Positions 37,656 through 46,351 of a stretch of 64,000 nucleotides of DNA are shown here, piece after piece. Numbering within the stretch: position 1 is the stretch's first letter; every line of letters begins with the position of its first letter. This DNA comes from Kosakonia radicincitans DSM 16656 (GTDB lineage Bacteria > Pseudomonadota > Gammaproteobacteria > Enterobacterales > Enterobacteriaceae). Location: positions 2,604,001-2,668,000 of the forward strand of contig NZ_CP018016.1 in assembly GCF_000280495.2 (NCBI RefSeq), written 5' to 3'. Under the pieces are notes generated by a model. It did no database searches and was not told the origin of the DNA. It worked only from the letters and a program-made list of their open reading frames with translations. Made by a program: the position numbers and the translations under genes.

Positions 37656-38195
37656 TTATCGCTTGCGGGTTCCGGACATACTTTCAAATACCCCGTCACG
37701 CAGTATTAACGCGTGTAATAAGGCGGCGGCCAGATGCAGCATCACCGTAACAAATAGCGCCAACGCGACCAAAGAATGTAGCGGGCGCAGGATCGCATAC
37801 CAGTCATTATTTACCGGCAGAATGGGCGGTAAAACGAAGCCTGAACCTAATGATACAGGGTAGCCTGCCGCTGACAGCATTGCCCAGCCGATCAGCGGTT
37901 GCGCCAGCATCATCGCATAGAGCGCCCAGTGAGAGAGGTGCGCCATCGCGCGCTGCCAGGCGGGCAGTGAAGCCGGTAACGCTGGCGTGGCAGTATAAAA
38001 CCGCAGCCACAAACGCACGACCACCAGGACAAGAATCATCATACCCAGCGGTTTATGAATCGACACCAGCAAACTGTGCAGTGACGAAATGGTCGAGACC
38101 ATCAGCACGCCAATAAACAGCATGGCGATGATCGCCGCCGCCATCAGCCAGTGCAGGACGCGCAGCGCCGGGTGGAAATAAGCAACCTGTTTCAT
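37656..38195 (-). CDS. Cytochrome b561 (operon paralogue)
   Basis: A 179-residue four-helix membrane cytochrome b561 of the CybB type. Heme-ligand histidines are visible in RVLHWLMAAAI, SIHKPLGMMIL, RPLHSLVALALF and VMLHLAAALLHALILRDG. Its start overlaps the stop of the catalase-like gene (TGATG), so the two are co-translated. It should supply quinol electrons across the membrane to the periplasmic catalase-like partner, or protect against superoxide; that pairing is inferred from the tight coupling. Confidence 0.9.
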   Translation of the reverse strand: MKQVAYFHPALRVLHWLMAAAIIAMLFIGVLMVSTISSLHSLLVSIHKPLGMMILVLVVVRLWLRFYTATPALPASLPAWQRAMAHLSHWALYAMMLAQPLIGWAMLSAAGYPVSLGSGFVLPPILPVNNDWYAILRPLHSLVALALFVTVMLHLAAALLHALILRDGVFESMSGTRKR

Positions 38196-39247
38196 CAGTG
38201 AGCTCCTGTCTGTGCGGCTTGTTCACGGGTACGCGCGTTGTACGATTTGGCGTAGGCCGCCGAACGCGCATTCAGTAACGGATCGTCAGAGGCGGCGATG
38301 CCATCGGGCAGGATCAGCGGATCATAATTGATGTCATTGCACGGGCCTTGTTGCTGGGCAATAGCCTGGCTTAGCTCCAGTGTCCCGGCATTGATGGTCT
38401 GGCGATCGGCGGGCCAGACTTGCGATGCGCGGCTGCCATCATCGCCTTTCCCGGCTACGGTGATCAGCAGATCCCACTGTAATGGCCCTTGCGCCAGCCG
38501 CTGCTGGATATCCTTTTGCAGGAAATCGTTATCGTTTTTCTGCGCGGCGCCGATCGGCTGATAAGCGGTGTGCGGCACCACGCTCCAGCGCACCAGATGC
38601 GACGCGCCGGATTTGTCGATAAAGCGGAAGGCATTCAGGCTGTTAAAGCGATCGCTTGCCCAGCTTGAGGAGGGGACGTTCTGTTTTGCCCACGCCAGAA
38701 ACGGCATAATCTCGGGGTTTTTCTGTACAAATGCTTTGAATTTTTCCGGGTTCGGTTTACCGGTTGCCGGATCCGGCAGCGAAGCGACTTGTAGCTCATA
38801 AAACTGTTCTACCGTCGAAACCGGGAAAAAAGGCATGGCATTCATTCCGGTGCGCCACTGTTCACCGTTTGTCAGTTGAAAAGCAAGCGCCAGGCTACGA
38901 ACCGGCACGGCGTAATCCGGCGCGGAGGGATTTCCGCCAGCAATAGCAAAACGCCCGATCACCGGTGTTTCTCCCACAGCAAATACCGACGCCCGTGAAA
39001 GTGCGCTGGCATTGCCGTTAGAGATAAAACGCCCGATCACACAAATGCCTTTGGCATGATTGCGGCGAAACCCCGGATGTTCGCCACCGGCTTGTTGCAA
39101 TACGCCGACCAGCTTGTCGGAGGTTAGCCGCTGAGGCGACAGCCAGCCGCCACCCCACAAAAAGAGTACGATCAATAGCAACGGAACCAGTGCAATGACG
39201 GCAAGGCGCGTGATTAACTGGCGTGGAGTAAAGGGAGTTTGGGTCAT
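38195..39247 (-). CDS. Catalase-like heme peroxidase (SrpA/catalase-related family)
   Basis: A 350-residue protein of the small catalase-related (SrpA-like) family. A transmembrane anchor or uncleaved signal lies at residues 12-32 (LAVIALVPLLLIVLFLWGGGW), placing the catalytic domain in the periplasm. Seen: HPGFRRNHAKGICVIGRF (distal His region), FFPVSTVEQFYELQVASLPDP, and RSAAYAKSYNARTREQAA, where a Tyr should ligate heme iron. It is much shorter than a true catalase (about 480 or more), and family members act as peroxidases rather than fast catalases. It is the first gene of the catalase-like, b561, sigma, anti-sigma operon. Confidence 0.88.
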   Translation of the reverse strand: MTQTPFTPRQLITRLAVIALVPLLLIVLFLWGGGWLSPQRLTSDKLVGVLQQAGGEHPGFRRNHAKGICVIGRFISNGNASALSRASVFAVGETPVIGRFAIAGGNPSAPDYAVPVRSLALAFQLTNGEQWRTGMNAMPFFPVSTVEQFYELQVASLPDPATGKPNPEKFKAFVQKNPEIMPFLAWAKQNVPSSSWASDRFNSLNAFRFIDKSGASHLVRWSVVPHTAYQPIGAAQKNDNDFLQKDIQQRLAQGPLQWDLLITVAGKGDDGSRASQVWPADRQTINAGTLELSQAIAQQQGPCNDINYDPLILPDGIAASDDPLLNARSAAYAKSYNARTREQAAQTGAH

Positions 39248-39277
39248 TTTTCGCTCATCCTGCTAACAATGAGCAGA

Positions 39278-39306
39278 TAAGACGAACAGGCGGGTCGTTT
39301 ATTCCC
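39278..39306 (-). promoter_or_regulatory. Candidate ECF-dependent promoter of the catalase-like operon
   Basis: On the minus strand GGGAATAA, 14 bases, then CGTCTTA: both elements look like ECF-sigma promoter halves (GGAAT-type -35, CGTC-type -10). The -35 lies in an inverted repeat AGGCGGG...CCCGCCT (39288-39310). It is about 30 bp upstream of the ATG. Autoregulation by the operon's own sigma factor is the natural inference. Confidence 0.5.
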
Positions 39307-39353
39307 GCCTGGTGAAAAAAAAGTTCAGTCAGCGAAAAATTGCCAGAAAGGGG

Positions 39354-39635
39354 TTAAGTGTCCGGGTTCATGGCCTGAAAAATCTGCGCAAAAGTTCCCT
39401 CTTTTTCTGCCCGACGCCGGGGTTTATCGCGCTCAAGCAGGATCTCGCTGTCCGGATGCGCCTGCTGCTCAAGAAGCCGCATCACTTTATTGATATCGTC
39501 TGCCAGCGGCATGGTGCGCGGTACGAAGGCCAGAGGGTTGCCATCAATGTTGCCTGCTGCGGCTGCCTGATTAGGGGGAGTTGCGCCGCCGTTGTACGGA
39601 TCTTGCAGCGGGCAAGAGAAGGGTGCCAGGCAGAT
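39354..39635 (-). pseudogene. Coding remnant without a start codon
   Basis: The minus strand is open from 39635 down to a stop at 39354 and reads as a protein-like sequence containing DPYNGGATPPNQAAAAG, FVPRTMPLADDINKVMRLLE and EGTFAQIFQAM. The only ATG, at 39512, leaves 52 residues and has no ribosome-binding site. Upstream the frame ends in a TGA inside the chitinase terminator hairpin. I read it as the 3' end of a gene truncated when the chitinase (or another segment) was inserted. Family not recognised. A plus-strand frame over the same bases is rich in Cys and Arg and looks like a shadow. Confidence 0.45.
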
Positions 39636-39651
39636 TCAGCGCCTGGCACAG
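39625..39651 (-). terminator. Terminator hairpin of the chitinase gene
   Basis: A perfect 9-bp stem, GTGCCAGGC/GCCTGGCAC, with a 9-nt loop, 7 bp past the chitinase stop; the minus strand then reads CCTTCTCTT, a weak T-rich tract. Confidence 0.65.
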
Positions 39652-39657
39652 AGAGGA

Positions 39658-41280
39658 TTATTTGATCACGATATCCGGGAAGCTGGCTTTAACACAGCGG
39701 GTGTAGTCGCCTTTGACCAACGCGCTGAAGTCATTTTCCTGCCAGTTAACCAGTTTACAGGCGTAGGATTTACCGCCCGGGTTGCTGGCGACATAGCTGT
39801 CATCTTTCACCCAGAACAGGTTTAGCGCCGCAGAGCCAGTTTCAGTGAACTGTTTCATACCTTTACAGCCCAGCACTTCATTTGCCGGTACCGGTACACC
39901 CAGTTGTTTGGCGAATTCCTGGTAGTAGCTGATGCGGTTTAACGACTGTGCAATCTCGGTGCTGCCGCCGCATTCAACACCACCGTTGATGATCTGCGTT
40001 GTCACGCCGAAACCCGGTACCAGACCGTTGGCTTTATCGGCATCGTTCGGCTGCCAGCTACCATCGATAACCGCCTGCATGCTCGGTTTTGGCGGCTGTG
40101 GTTGAACGTAGAAGAAAATAGCGCTCGCCAGGTTCAGCCAGGTATCGGCCACCAGCTGCGGCTGTTTCAGCAGAACATTGACGTCGCCGAACATTGCCTG
40201 GGAGAACTGACCATAGTTGAAGTTGTAGCTCAACTGTTTGGCGCCACGGCCAAAGTAGCTCAGCTTGTTGCCGTTGGCGTCCTTCGCACAAGGCCAGGCT
40301 TTGCCCTGCCAGGTTGTCGGATCGCAGGTTGCGCCGGTGTACTGATCGTAAGCGCTTTCGGACATACCCATTTCACGCACCCAGTGCAGACCCTGCTGCC
40401 ACTGCGCCACATCGCTTTGCGCCGCGTGCTCACCGGTTTCCTGTACGAAGTGAGCGAACATGGTCGCCAGCGTTTTTTTACAGATGGCATCCGCATCTTT
40501 GCCATCGGTATGATCGGCGCAAAGAATCGGGAATTTACCCACCGCTTTCAGGAAGTTGTCGTAGGTATAAGCCGGGTCGCGATGCGGGAAGAAAAGCTCC
40601 CATTTTTCAGCGGTGATCAACTGCTCCACGCGTTTTACGTTCGCCGGGTTTGTGGCGGCACCCGGCTGAATTTTTTCAACCAGCGCGTTGTCCAGCGTCT
40701 GCAGCGCATCTTTTACCGCTACCAATTGCGGGAAATCGGTCAGTTGTGCTTTCTTCGCGTCCAGATCGGCCTGCGTGACTTCTAAACCCGCTTCCGGCGT
40801 ACCGTTCAGCAGAGACCAGGCGCTTTCCCACGCCCAGCCCGTACCCGGCATGTAAACTTCCGAGCTGCTGCTGCACCAGTTGGCGACATTACAGACATAA
40901 TCTTTACCTGCGTTATTGACGATATCGCCCTGGTGATAAGCGTGGCCGGCCTGGAAAGGAGGGTATTCAGACGGCGTCGGATCCGGCTGCGGTTCTGGAT
41001 CCGGCTCAGGTTCAGGCTGTGGTTCTGGCTCTGGATCGGTGCCAGTGGATTCGCCAATTTTTTTCCAGACGTTTTCCCAGGTATTCTGCACGGACGGGTT
41101 CGGTTTTTCGCCCGGGTTGGCATACCATTGTGCTTCATAATCTATTTTATTATCGGTAACTTTTTCACCGCCCAGATAGGCTTTACTGATGTCATATTGC
41201 GGATAAGCAAATGCATTACAGGAAATAATAATTCCAGTAGCAATAAGCGATAACGCAAAATTTCCCTTAAAAAGATTCAT
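39658..41280 (-). CDS. Secreted GH19 chitinase with chitin-binding modules
   Basis: A 540-residue secreted endochitinase. Signal peptide residues 1-25 ([20 protein letters not shown]...AFA). Two CBM5/12-like carbohydrate-binding modules follow, at about 29-76 ([17 protein letters not shown]) and 105-160 ([20 protein letters not shown]), separated by a Pro/Glu-rich linker at 82-104. The catalytic GH19 domain (about 210-540) shows [11 protein letters not shown] with Glu281/Glu284, [16 protein letters not shown] and [16 protein letters not shown]. It should hydrolyse chitin of fungi or arthropods outside the cell. Start ATG 41280 has GGAG 8 bases upstream; the frame to 41310 is unneeded. Monocistronic and not in this locus in E. 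coli. Confidence 0.93.
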   Translation of the reverse strand: MNLFKGNFALSLIATGIIISCNAFAYPQYDISKAYLGGEKVTDNKIDYEAQWYANPGEKPNPSVQNTWENVWKKIGESTGTDPEPEPQPEPEPDPEPQPDPTPSEYPPFQAGHAYHQGDIVNNAGKDYVCNVANWCSSSSEVYMPGTGWAWESAWSLLNGTPEAGLEVTQADLDAKKAQLTDFPQLVAVKDALQTLDNALVEKIQPGAATNPANVKRVEQLITAEKWELFFPHRDPAYTYDNFLKAVGKFPILCADHTDGKDADAICKKTLATMFAHFVQETGEHAAQSDVAQWQQGLHWVREMGMSESAYDQYTGATCDPTTWQGKAWPCAKDANGNKLSYFGRGAKQLSYNFNYGQFSQAMFGDVNVLLKQPQLVADTWLNLASAIFFYVQPQPPKPSMQAVIDGSWQPNDADKANGLVPGFGVTTQIINGGVECGGSTEIAQSLNRISYYQEFAKQLGVPVPANEVLGCKGMKQFTETGSAALNLFWVKDDSYVASNPGGKSYACKLVNWQENDFSALVKGDYTRCVKASFPDIVIK

Positions 41281-41510
41281 TCGAATCACTCCATGATTTT
41301 GAAATGCCAACGGTTTTTAAAAAATAAAAATAAATAAAGGCAATGCGAAATGTCATCGTTTTTCCGCGACGGATTTCAGCAAAATAAACGGCGGGTTCAT
41401 TAGATGCAGATCAATGTTTATTTCTCGGGGGAACTTTCATCATACTTCATGGATAATTCTTTTCCCGCCGGGAAATTATCTTTCCAGCGGGAATAATCGC
41501 GGGGGAATAT
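41281..41510. other. Intergenic region between ydcK and the chitinase gene
   Basis: About 230 bp downstream of ydcK and upstream of the chitinase gene, both on the minus strand. AT-rich at the left, as expected for the chitinase promoter. I see no clear operator. Weak inverted repeats around 41464-41500 may end the ydcK transcript. Confidence 0.4.
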
Positions 41511-42491
41511 TTATATTGCACCAGCCAGCGGCGTGCGGGTAATACGTTGATCGTTGTTGATAACTTTGGGGCCACGCAGCAGAATATTTTCGCCCTCCAG
41601 CGCTTCGACAACTGCATCGTCGCTCAGCGTCACCTGATGCTCGATCAGCACATTTCCGTGAATGCGCGCATTGCCCTGAACGACAATTTTTTCGTCGAGT
41701 TGCAGCGGGCCGCCGCTCAGCCGCGCATTGCCGCCCACCAGTACATGGTGTTTGAGCACGCAATTACCTTCCACTACGGCGTTTTCTGCCACCTGCGAAC
41801 TGTAACGCAACGTCGGGATGTCATCGTCTCCGGCACCCGCGATCACTCTGGCATGACCGTAAACTTTGGCGCAGTCGCACACCCAGACGTCGTTCAGTTC
41901 ATTCCCTTCAAGCAGGGCAAAATCGAAAATTTCCGCCCGATGTTCAATAAAAGCGTAATTCACAATAGCGTCGCCATAGATCTGCGCCTGATGCACCACG
42001 CGCGAGTGGGTAACGGTGGCCCGGTCGTAAATTTGCAGGATCTGCTCGCGTTCCGGCGTTAACCCTTTGGCGGCAAAAATATTGCAACCGTGCAGAATAC
42101 GCGCATCACCGCGTAAACGGCACTCACCGCGCACTGTCGAAAACTGAACGGTGACGTTGTCACTTAATTCGGCGCCGTGGCTGATTTCACTGCTATCCAC
42201 CCAGGCGTTATCTTTGATCACCACGTTATGGCAGATAACGCAGGGCTGCGTGATCCGCGCGTTGTCACTGATGCGGCTACCGAGAAAAACCATGCTGTTT
42301 TCATCATAAATCCAGCAATTTCCTTGCTGATCGACGACATTGTCCTCATCAACCCAGCCGCCATGACTGCCCGCTTTGACGTCATTAAAATCACGCAGCG
42401 CGATAATCTGGCGCAGCGCGACCGTTTTTTTCTCGCCGCCAATCTGATAACTAAACGTGCGCGACTCATCACTGAGACGATATTTATTCAT
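41511..42491 (-). CDS. ydcK: YdcK, left-handed beta-helix hexapeptide-repeat protein
   Basis: A 326-residue protein, same length as E. coli YdcK and clearly orthologous. Repeated hexapeptide-like turns (for example [21 protein letters not shown] and [19 protein letters not shown]) point to a left-handed parallel beta-helix as in acyl- and acetyltransferases, though the function is unknown. Divergent from tehB. In E. coli tehA lies between; here ydcK and tehB are directly divergent across 109 bp. Confidence 0.94.
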   Translation of the reverse strand: MNKYRLSDESRTFSYQIGGEKKTVALRQIIALRDFNDVKAGSHGGWVDEDNVVDQQGNCWIYDENSMVFLGSRISDNARITQPCVICHNVVIKDNAWVDSSEISHGAELSDNVTVQFSTVRGECRLRGDARILHGCNIFAAKGLTPEREQILQIYDRATVTHSRVVHQAQIYGDAIVNYAFIEHRAEIFDFALLEGNELNDVWVCDCAKVYGHARVIAGAGDDDIPTLRYSSQVAENAVVEGNCVLKHHVLVGGNARLSGGPLQLDEKIVVQGNARIHGNVLIEHQVTLSDDAVVEALEGENILLRGPKVINNDQRITRTPLAGAI

Positions 42492-42600
42492 GCTACGTAT
42501 CTCCCGTCAGCCTGAGTTAAACGTAGCAAACTTTCTGCCACTGGCTATCGGCGGATGAAATTCATAAAATGCATGCCAAATGCACATTAAAGGTACTGAC

Positions 42601-43203
42601 TTGACCATGACGAACCGCCCTGAAAACTACTTTACGGAAAAATATGCGCTGACCGCGACGCACTCCGAAGTGCTGAACGCCCTGAAATACATCCAGCCGG
42701 GGAAGGCGCTGGATCTCGGCTGCGGCAATGGCCGCAACAGCCTGTGGCTGGCAAGCCAGGGTTTTGAGGTTACCGCCTGGGATAAAAACCCGAACAGTCT
42801 CAATAACCTGAAAGCGATTCGCGATGCTGAAGGGCTGGAAAACCTGCACATTGATGCGGCGGATTTAAACACCCTGCAATTCGACGGTGAATACGATTTT
42901 ATTCTCTCTACCGTGGTGCTGATGTTCCTCGAAGCGCAAACCATTCCCGGGCTTATTAATAATATGCAGCGCTGCACCAAAGCGGGCGGTTATAACCTGA
43001 TTGTGGCAGCGATGGATACGGCGGATTTCCCATGCACGGTCGGTTTCCCGTTTGCCTTTAAAGAGGGTGAACTGCGTGAATACTACGCCGGTTGGGAACT
43101 GCTGAAATACAACGAAGATGTCGGTGAACTACACCGCACCGATGCCAACGGTAACCGCATCAAACTGCGTTTCGCCACCATACTGGCGCGCAAACCTGCC
43201 TGA
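42601..43203 (+). CDS. tehB: Tellurite methyltransferase TehB
   Basis: A 200-residue SAM-dependent methyltransferase that detoxifies tellurite. Close to E. coli Teh[19 protein letters not shown], the SAM motif [36 protein letters not shown], and [28 protein letters not shown]. The start is probably TTG at 42601, which has AAAGG 7 bases upstream; the next in-frame ATG (42607) would be 13 bases from it, and ATG 42580 has no site. The membrane partner TehA, next to TehB in E. coli, is missing here. Confidence 0.92.
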   Translation: MTMTNRPENYFTEKYALTATHSEVLNALKYIQPGKALDLGCGNGRNSLWLASQGFEVTAWDKNPNSLNNLKAIRDAEGLENLHIDAADLNTLQFDGEYDFILSTVVLMFLEAQTIPGLINNMQRCTKAGGYNLIVAAMDTADFPCTVGFPFAFKEGELREYYAGWELLKYNEDVGELHRTDANGNRIKLRFATILARKPA

Positions 43204-43215
43204 TCCCGTCCTGCT

Positions 43216-43240
43216 CGCGGGCAATCTCTGCCCGCGTTTT
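43216..43240 (+). terminator. Terminator of tehB
   Basis: CGCGGGCA-ATCTC-TGCCCGCG followed by TTTT, 13 bp past the tehB stop. Confidence 0.88.
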
Positions 43241-43297
43241 CTGCTCGCTGTTCGCCATATGAGGGCGCTGGAACCGGCCTTTAATGTGCGAAAAGCA

Positions 43298-44527
43298 TTA
43301 ACGCGCTGCCAGCAGGCAAAGCTGCAATGCCACGTTATACGAGGCTTCAAACGCTTTTAGCGGCAGAAATTCGAAGCGCGAGTGGAAGTTGTGCGCACCG
43401 GTAAAGAAGTTCGGCGTCAGCAAACCTTTGGCCGACAGCGCTGCGCCATCGGTGCCGCCGCGCATTGGCGTCGGTTTCGGCGTAATGCCCAGCGATTCCA
43501 TCGCTTCAAACATCAAATCGATCGCCCGGCGATCTTCGCCGATAGCATTGCTGATATTGCTGTAGGTATCGCTGATGCTGTATTCCACTTTGGCGGTGGG
43601 GTATTGCGCGGCGATTTTGGCGGCAACGTCGGCGATCTGCTGTTTACGGCGGGCAAAACTTTCACTGTCGAAATCACGAATGCTGGCGCTCAGATCGGCA
43701 TGTCCCTGCACTGCATTGATGCCGTTAAACCAGATATAACCTTCGCGGTCAGCGGTGTGTTCCGGCGTTTGTTGGCGGTCAAAATGGCTAATGTAATCCA
43801 TCGCCATCAGCAGCGGGTTAACCAGTACACCTTTCGCCGACATTGGGTGCGCGGTTACCCCGGTAAAGCGGATCTGCGCGCTGGCGGCGTTAAAGTTCTC
43901 ATAGACGATCTCGCCCAGCTCGCAGCAGTCAATGGTCCAGGCAAAATCAACGTCAAAGCGTTTTAAATCCAGCGCTTTCGCCCCGCGCAGCCCGACTTCT
44001 TCATCCGGCACAAAGGCCACTACAATATCGCCGTGGCGATGTTCGGCGGTAAGGTTTTCCAGCAGCGTCATAACGACGGTGACCGCCGCTTTGTTATCCG
44101 CGCCGAGCACGCTGGTGCCGTCGCTGAAAATAATCTCTTCATCGGGATAAGCCAGAATTTCCGGGTGCTCCGCCACGCGCAACCAGATATCTTTGCGGGC
44201 ATTCAGGCAGAGATCTTCACCTTCAAAACGCAGGATTTGCGGATGAATATGTGGCGACAAACCGACATCAACGGTATCAATATGAGTAATAAAACCGATA
44301 CGCGGCGCGCCCGGAACATTGCCTTTTTTCACGGCGGTCACTGTCGCATGATCATCAATCACGATCTCGTCCAGCCCCAGTGTTTTCAGCTCATTCGCCA
44401 GCTCGCGCGCCATATCAAACTGCCCGACGGTGGTCGGCAGTGTTGTCGCAGTGGCATCGCTCTGGCTGGTGATAGAGAGGTAACGAAAGAAGCGATGAGT
44501 TAATTGACTGGCGAGAGACGACGGCAT
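43298..44527 (-). CDS. Peptidase T-like tripeptidase (M20B)
   Basis: A 409-residue zinc aminotripeptidase of the M20B family. Metal ligands are seen in GFITHIDT (His), GADNKAAVTV (bridging Asp), FVPDEEVGLRGAK (Glu pair), and in the C-terminal LFTGAHNFHSRFE-like strings (TPNFFTGAHNFHSRFEFLP). It removes N-terminal residues from tripeptides in the cytoplasm. It resembles but is clearly divergent from E. coli PepT, so it is likely a paralogue. The ATG at 44527 follows AAGGA by 6 bases; the frame from 44608 is unsupported. It is divergent from a DppA-like binding protein gene, forming a plausible peptide-use module. Confidence 0.9.
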   Translation of the reverse strand: MPSSLASQLTHRFFRYLSITSQSDATATTLPTTVGQFDMARELANELKTLGLDEIVIDDHATVTAVKKGNVPGAPRIGFITHIDTVDVGLSPHIHPQILRFEGEDLCLNARKDIWLRVAEHPEILAYPDEEIIFSDGTSVLGADNKAAVTVVMTLLENLTAEHRHGDIVVAFVPDEEVGLRGAKALDLKRFDVDFAWTIDCCELGEIVYENFNAASAQIRFTGVTAHPMSAKGVLVNPLLMAMDYISHFDRQQTPEHTADREGYIWFNGINAVQGHADLSASIRDFDSESFARRKQQIADVAAKIAAQYPTAKVEYSISDTYSNISNAIGEDRRAIDLMFEAMESLGITPKPTPMRGGTDGAALSAKGLLTPNFFTGAHNFHSRFEFLPLKAFEASYNVALQLCLLAAR

Positions 44528-44633
44528 AGTGATTCCTTCTTTATTTGAATTATCAGGTGTTTGCAAATTCACTTTAATGTTATTTATGAAAGGGCAAACA
44601 ACAAGCATTTAAAAGAAAACAACAGGAAAAACT
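44528..44633. promoter_or_regulatory. Divergent promoter region, pepT-like / dppA-like
   Basis: 106 bp between two divergent genes, AT-rich, with room for two overlapping promoters. Suggests coordinate control of the peptidase and the binding protein. Confidence 0.4.
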
Positions 44634-46229
44634 ATGATTAGCAAACCGACAACACTTGCTCTGGCATTGGCTTCGCTTGTAGTCAGTTCTTCTGTCGCCG
44701 CTAAGACCCTGGTCTATTGTTCAGAGGGATCGCCAGAGAACTTCAACCCGCAACTTTACACCTCCGGCACCAGCGTGGATGCCAGCGCCGTACCGGTTTA
44801 CAACCGGCTGGTGGATTTTAAAGTCGGCACCACCGAGTTGCAGCCGAGCCTTGCGGAAAGCTGGGACGTGAGCGAAGACGGTAAGGTTTATACCTTCCAT
44901 CTGCGCAAAGGGGTCAAGTTCCAGAGCAATAAATACTTCACGCCGACGCGCGATTTTAATGCCGACGATGTGATCTTCTCGTTTATGCGGCAAAAAGATG
45001 TCAATAATCCGTACCACAACGTCTCTAACGGCACCTATTCCAACTTTGAAAGCCTGGAATTTGGTTCGCTGATCACCGCTATCGATAAACTCGACGACCA
45101 TACCGTGCGCTTTACGCTGGCGCGCCCGGAAGCTCCGTTTGTCGCCGATCTGGGCTGGTATTTTGCCTCGATTCTTTCCGCCGAATATGCCGATGCGATG
45201 TTGAAAGCTGGCACTCCGGAGCGGGTGGATATGGACCCGATCGGCACCGGTCCGTACCGTCTGGCGCAGTATCAGAAAGATTCGCGCATTCTGTTCACCG
45301 CGTTTGATAACTACTGGCAGGGCAAAGCGAAAATCGACCGACTGGTGTTCAGTATCACCCCGGATGCCTCTGTACGTGTGGCGAAACTGGAGAAAAACGA
45401 GTGTCAGGTGATGCCGTTCCCCAATCCGGCGGATCTGCCGCGCCTGAAAGAGAACAAAGATATTACCCTGTTGAGCAAAGCCGGGCTGAATACCGGTTTC
45501 CTCGCCTTTAACACGCAAAAAGCGCCGCTGGATAATGTCAAAGTGCGCCAGGCGCTGGCGATGGCCATCAATAAACCGGCCATCATTCAGGCGGTATTCC
45601 AGGGCACCGGCACCGCAGCGAAAAACCTGCTGCCGCCGGGCGTGTGGAGCGCCGACAGCGAACTGAAAGATTACGATTATGACCCGGAGAAAGCGAAAGC
45701 GCTGCTGAAAGAGGCCGGACTACCGGCGGGAACCACCATCGATTTGTGGGCGATGCCGGTTCAGCGTCCCTATAACCCGAACGCCAAACGTATGGCGGAG
45801 ATGATTCAGGCGGACTGGGCGAAAGTGGGCGTGCAGGCGAAAATCGTCACTTATGAGTGGGGCGAATATTTGAAACGCGTGAAGGGCGGCGAACATCAGG
45901 CGGCGCTGATGGGCTGGACGACGGCTACCGGCGACCCGGATAACTTCTTCGGCCCGCTGTTTACTTGTACCTCGGCCAATGGCGGTTCCAACTCAGCGAA
46001 ATGGTGCTACAAACCGTTTGATAACCTGATTGCCGAAGCGAAAGCCACCACCGATCATGAGAAACGCGTGGCGCTTTACAAACAGGCGCAGCAGATGATG
46101 CATGACCAGATGCCTGCGGTGATGATTGCCCATTCAACGATTTTCGAGCCGGTACGCAAAGAGGTGCAGGGCTATGAAATCGATCCGTTTGGCAAACATA
46201 TTTTCTGGCAGGTGGATCTGAAAAAATAA
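44634..46229 (+). CDS. Periplasmic dipeptide/oligopeptide-binding protein (DppA-like, SBP family 5)
   Basis: A 531-residue ABC-transporter binding protein. Signal peptide at residues 1-22 ending SSVAA. Seen: LVYCSEGSPENFNPQLYTSGTSVDASAV, IGTGPYRLAQYQKDS, NPNAKRMAEMIQADW and GWTTATGDPDNFFGPLFTC, the last nearly as in DppA of E. coli. It should bind short peptides (and perhaps heme, as DppA does) for import. No permease genes are adjacent, so it probably feeds the Dpp or another system. Followed by a terminator. It is a paralogue of DppA, divergent from a PepT-like peptidase. Confidence 0.92.
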   Translation: MISKPTTLALALASLVVSSSVAAKTLVYCSEGSPENFNPQLYTSGTSVDASAVPVYNRLVDFKVGTTELQPSLAESWDVSEDGKVYTFHLRKGVKFQSNKYFTPTRDFNADDVIFSFMRQKDVNNPYHNVSNGTYSNFESLEFGSLITAIDKLDDHTVRFTLARPEAPFVADLGWYFASILSAEYADAMLKAGTPERVDMDPIGTGPYRLAQYQKDSRILFTAFDNYWQGKAKIDRLVFSITPDASVRVAKLEKNECQVMPFPNPADLPRLKENKDITLLSKAGLNTGFLAFNTQKAPLDNVKVRQALAMAINKPAIIQAVFQGTGTAAKNLLPPGVWSADSELKDYDYDPEKAKALLKEAGLPAGTTIDLWAMPVQRPYNPNAKRMAEMIQADWAKVGVQAKIVTYEWGEYLKRVKGGEHQAALMGWTTATGDPDNFFGPLFTCTSANGGSNSAKWCYKPFDNLIAEAKATTDHEKRVALYKQAQQMMHDQMPAVMIAHSTIFEPVRKEVQGYEIDPFGKHIFWQVDLKK

Positions 46230-46233
46230 GCGT

Positions 46234-46266
46234 TTGCCGCCTGGTTAAGACAGGTGGCAATTTTTT
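46234..46266 (+). terminator. Terminator of the DppA-like gene
   Basis: TTGCCGCCTG-GTTAAGA-CAGGTGGCAA (one G-T wobble) followed by TTTTTT, 4 bp past the stop codon. Confidence 0.9.
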
Positions 46267-46351
46267 GATCTCGCGCGATTTTTTGCCACGCCGCACTGTG
46301 AATGCATTTGCTATAACTTAATGGCAATCGTGCACTCACAGGGAATTCCTT

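Noticed and set aside
39312..39665. 117-residue plus-strand ORF opposite the chitinase terminator
   Set aside because: Composition is Cys/Arg-heavy and it overlaps the 3' end of the chitinase gene; the minus-strand frame over the same bases looks more protein-like.
40970..41045. Tandem repeat in the chitinase gene as a separate repeat element
   Set aside because: It encodes the Pro/Glu-rich linker of the chitinase; explained by the protein.
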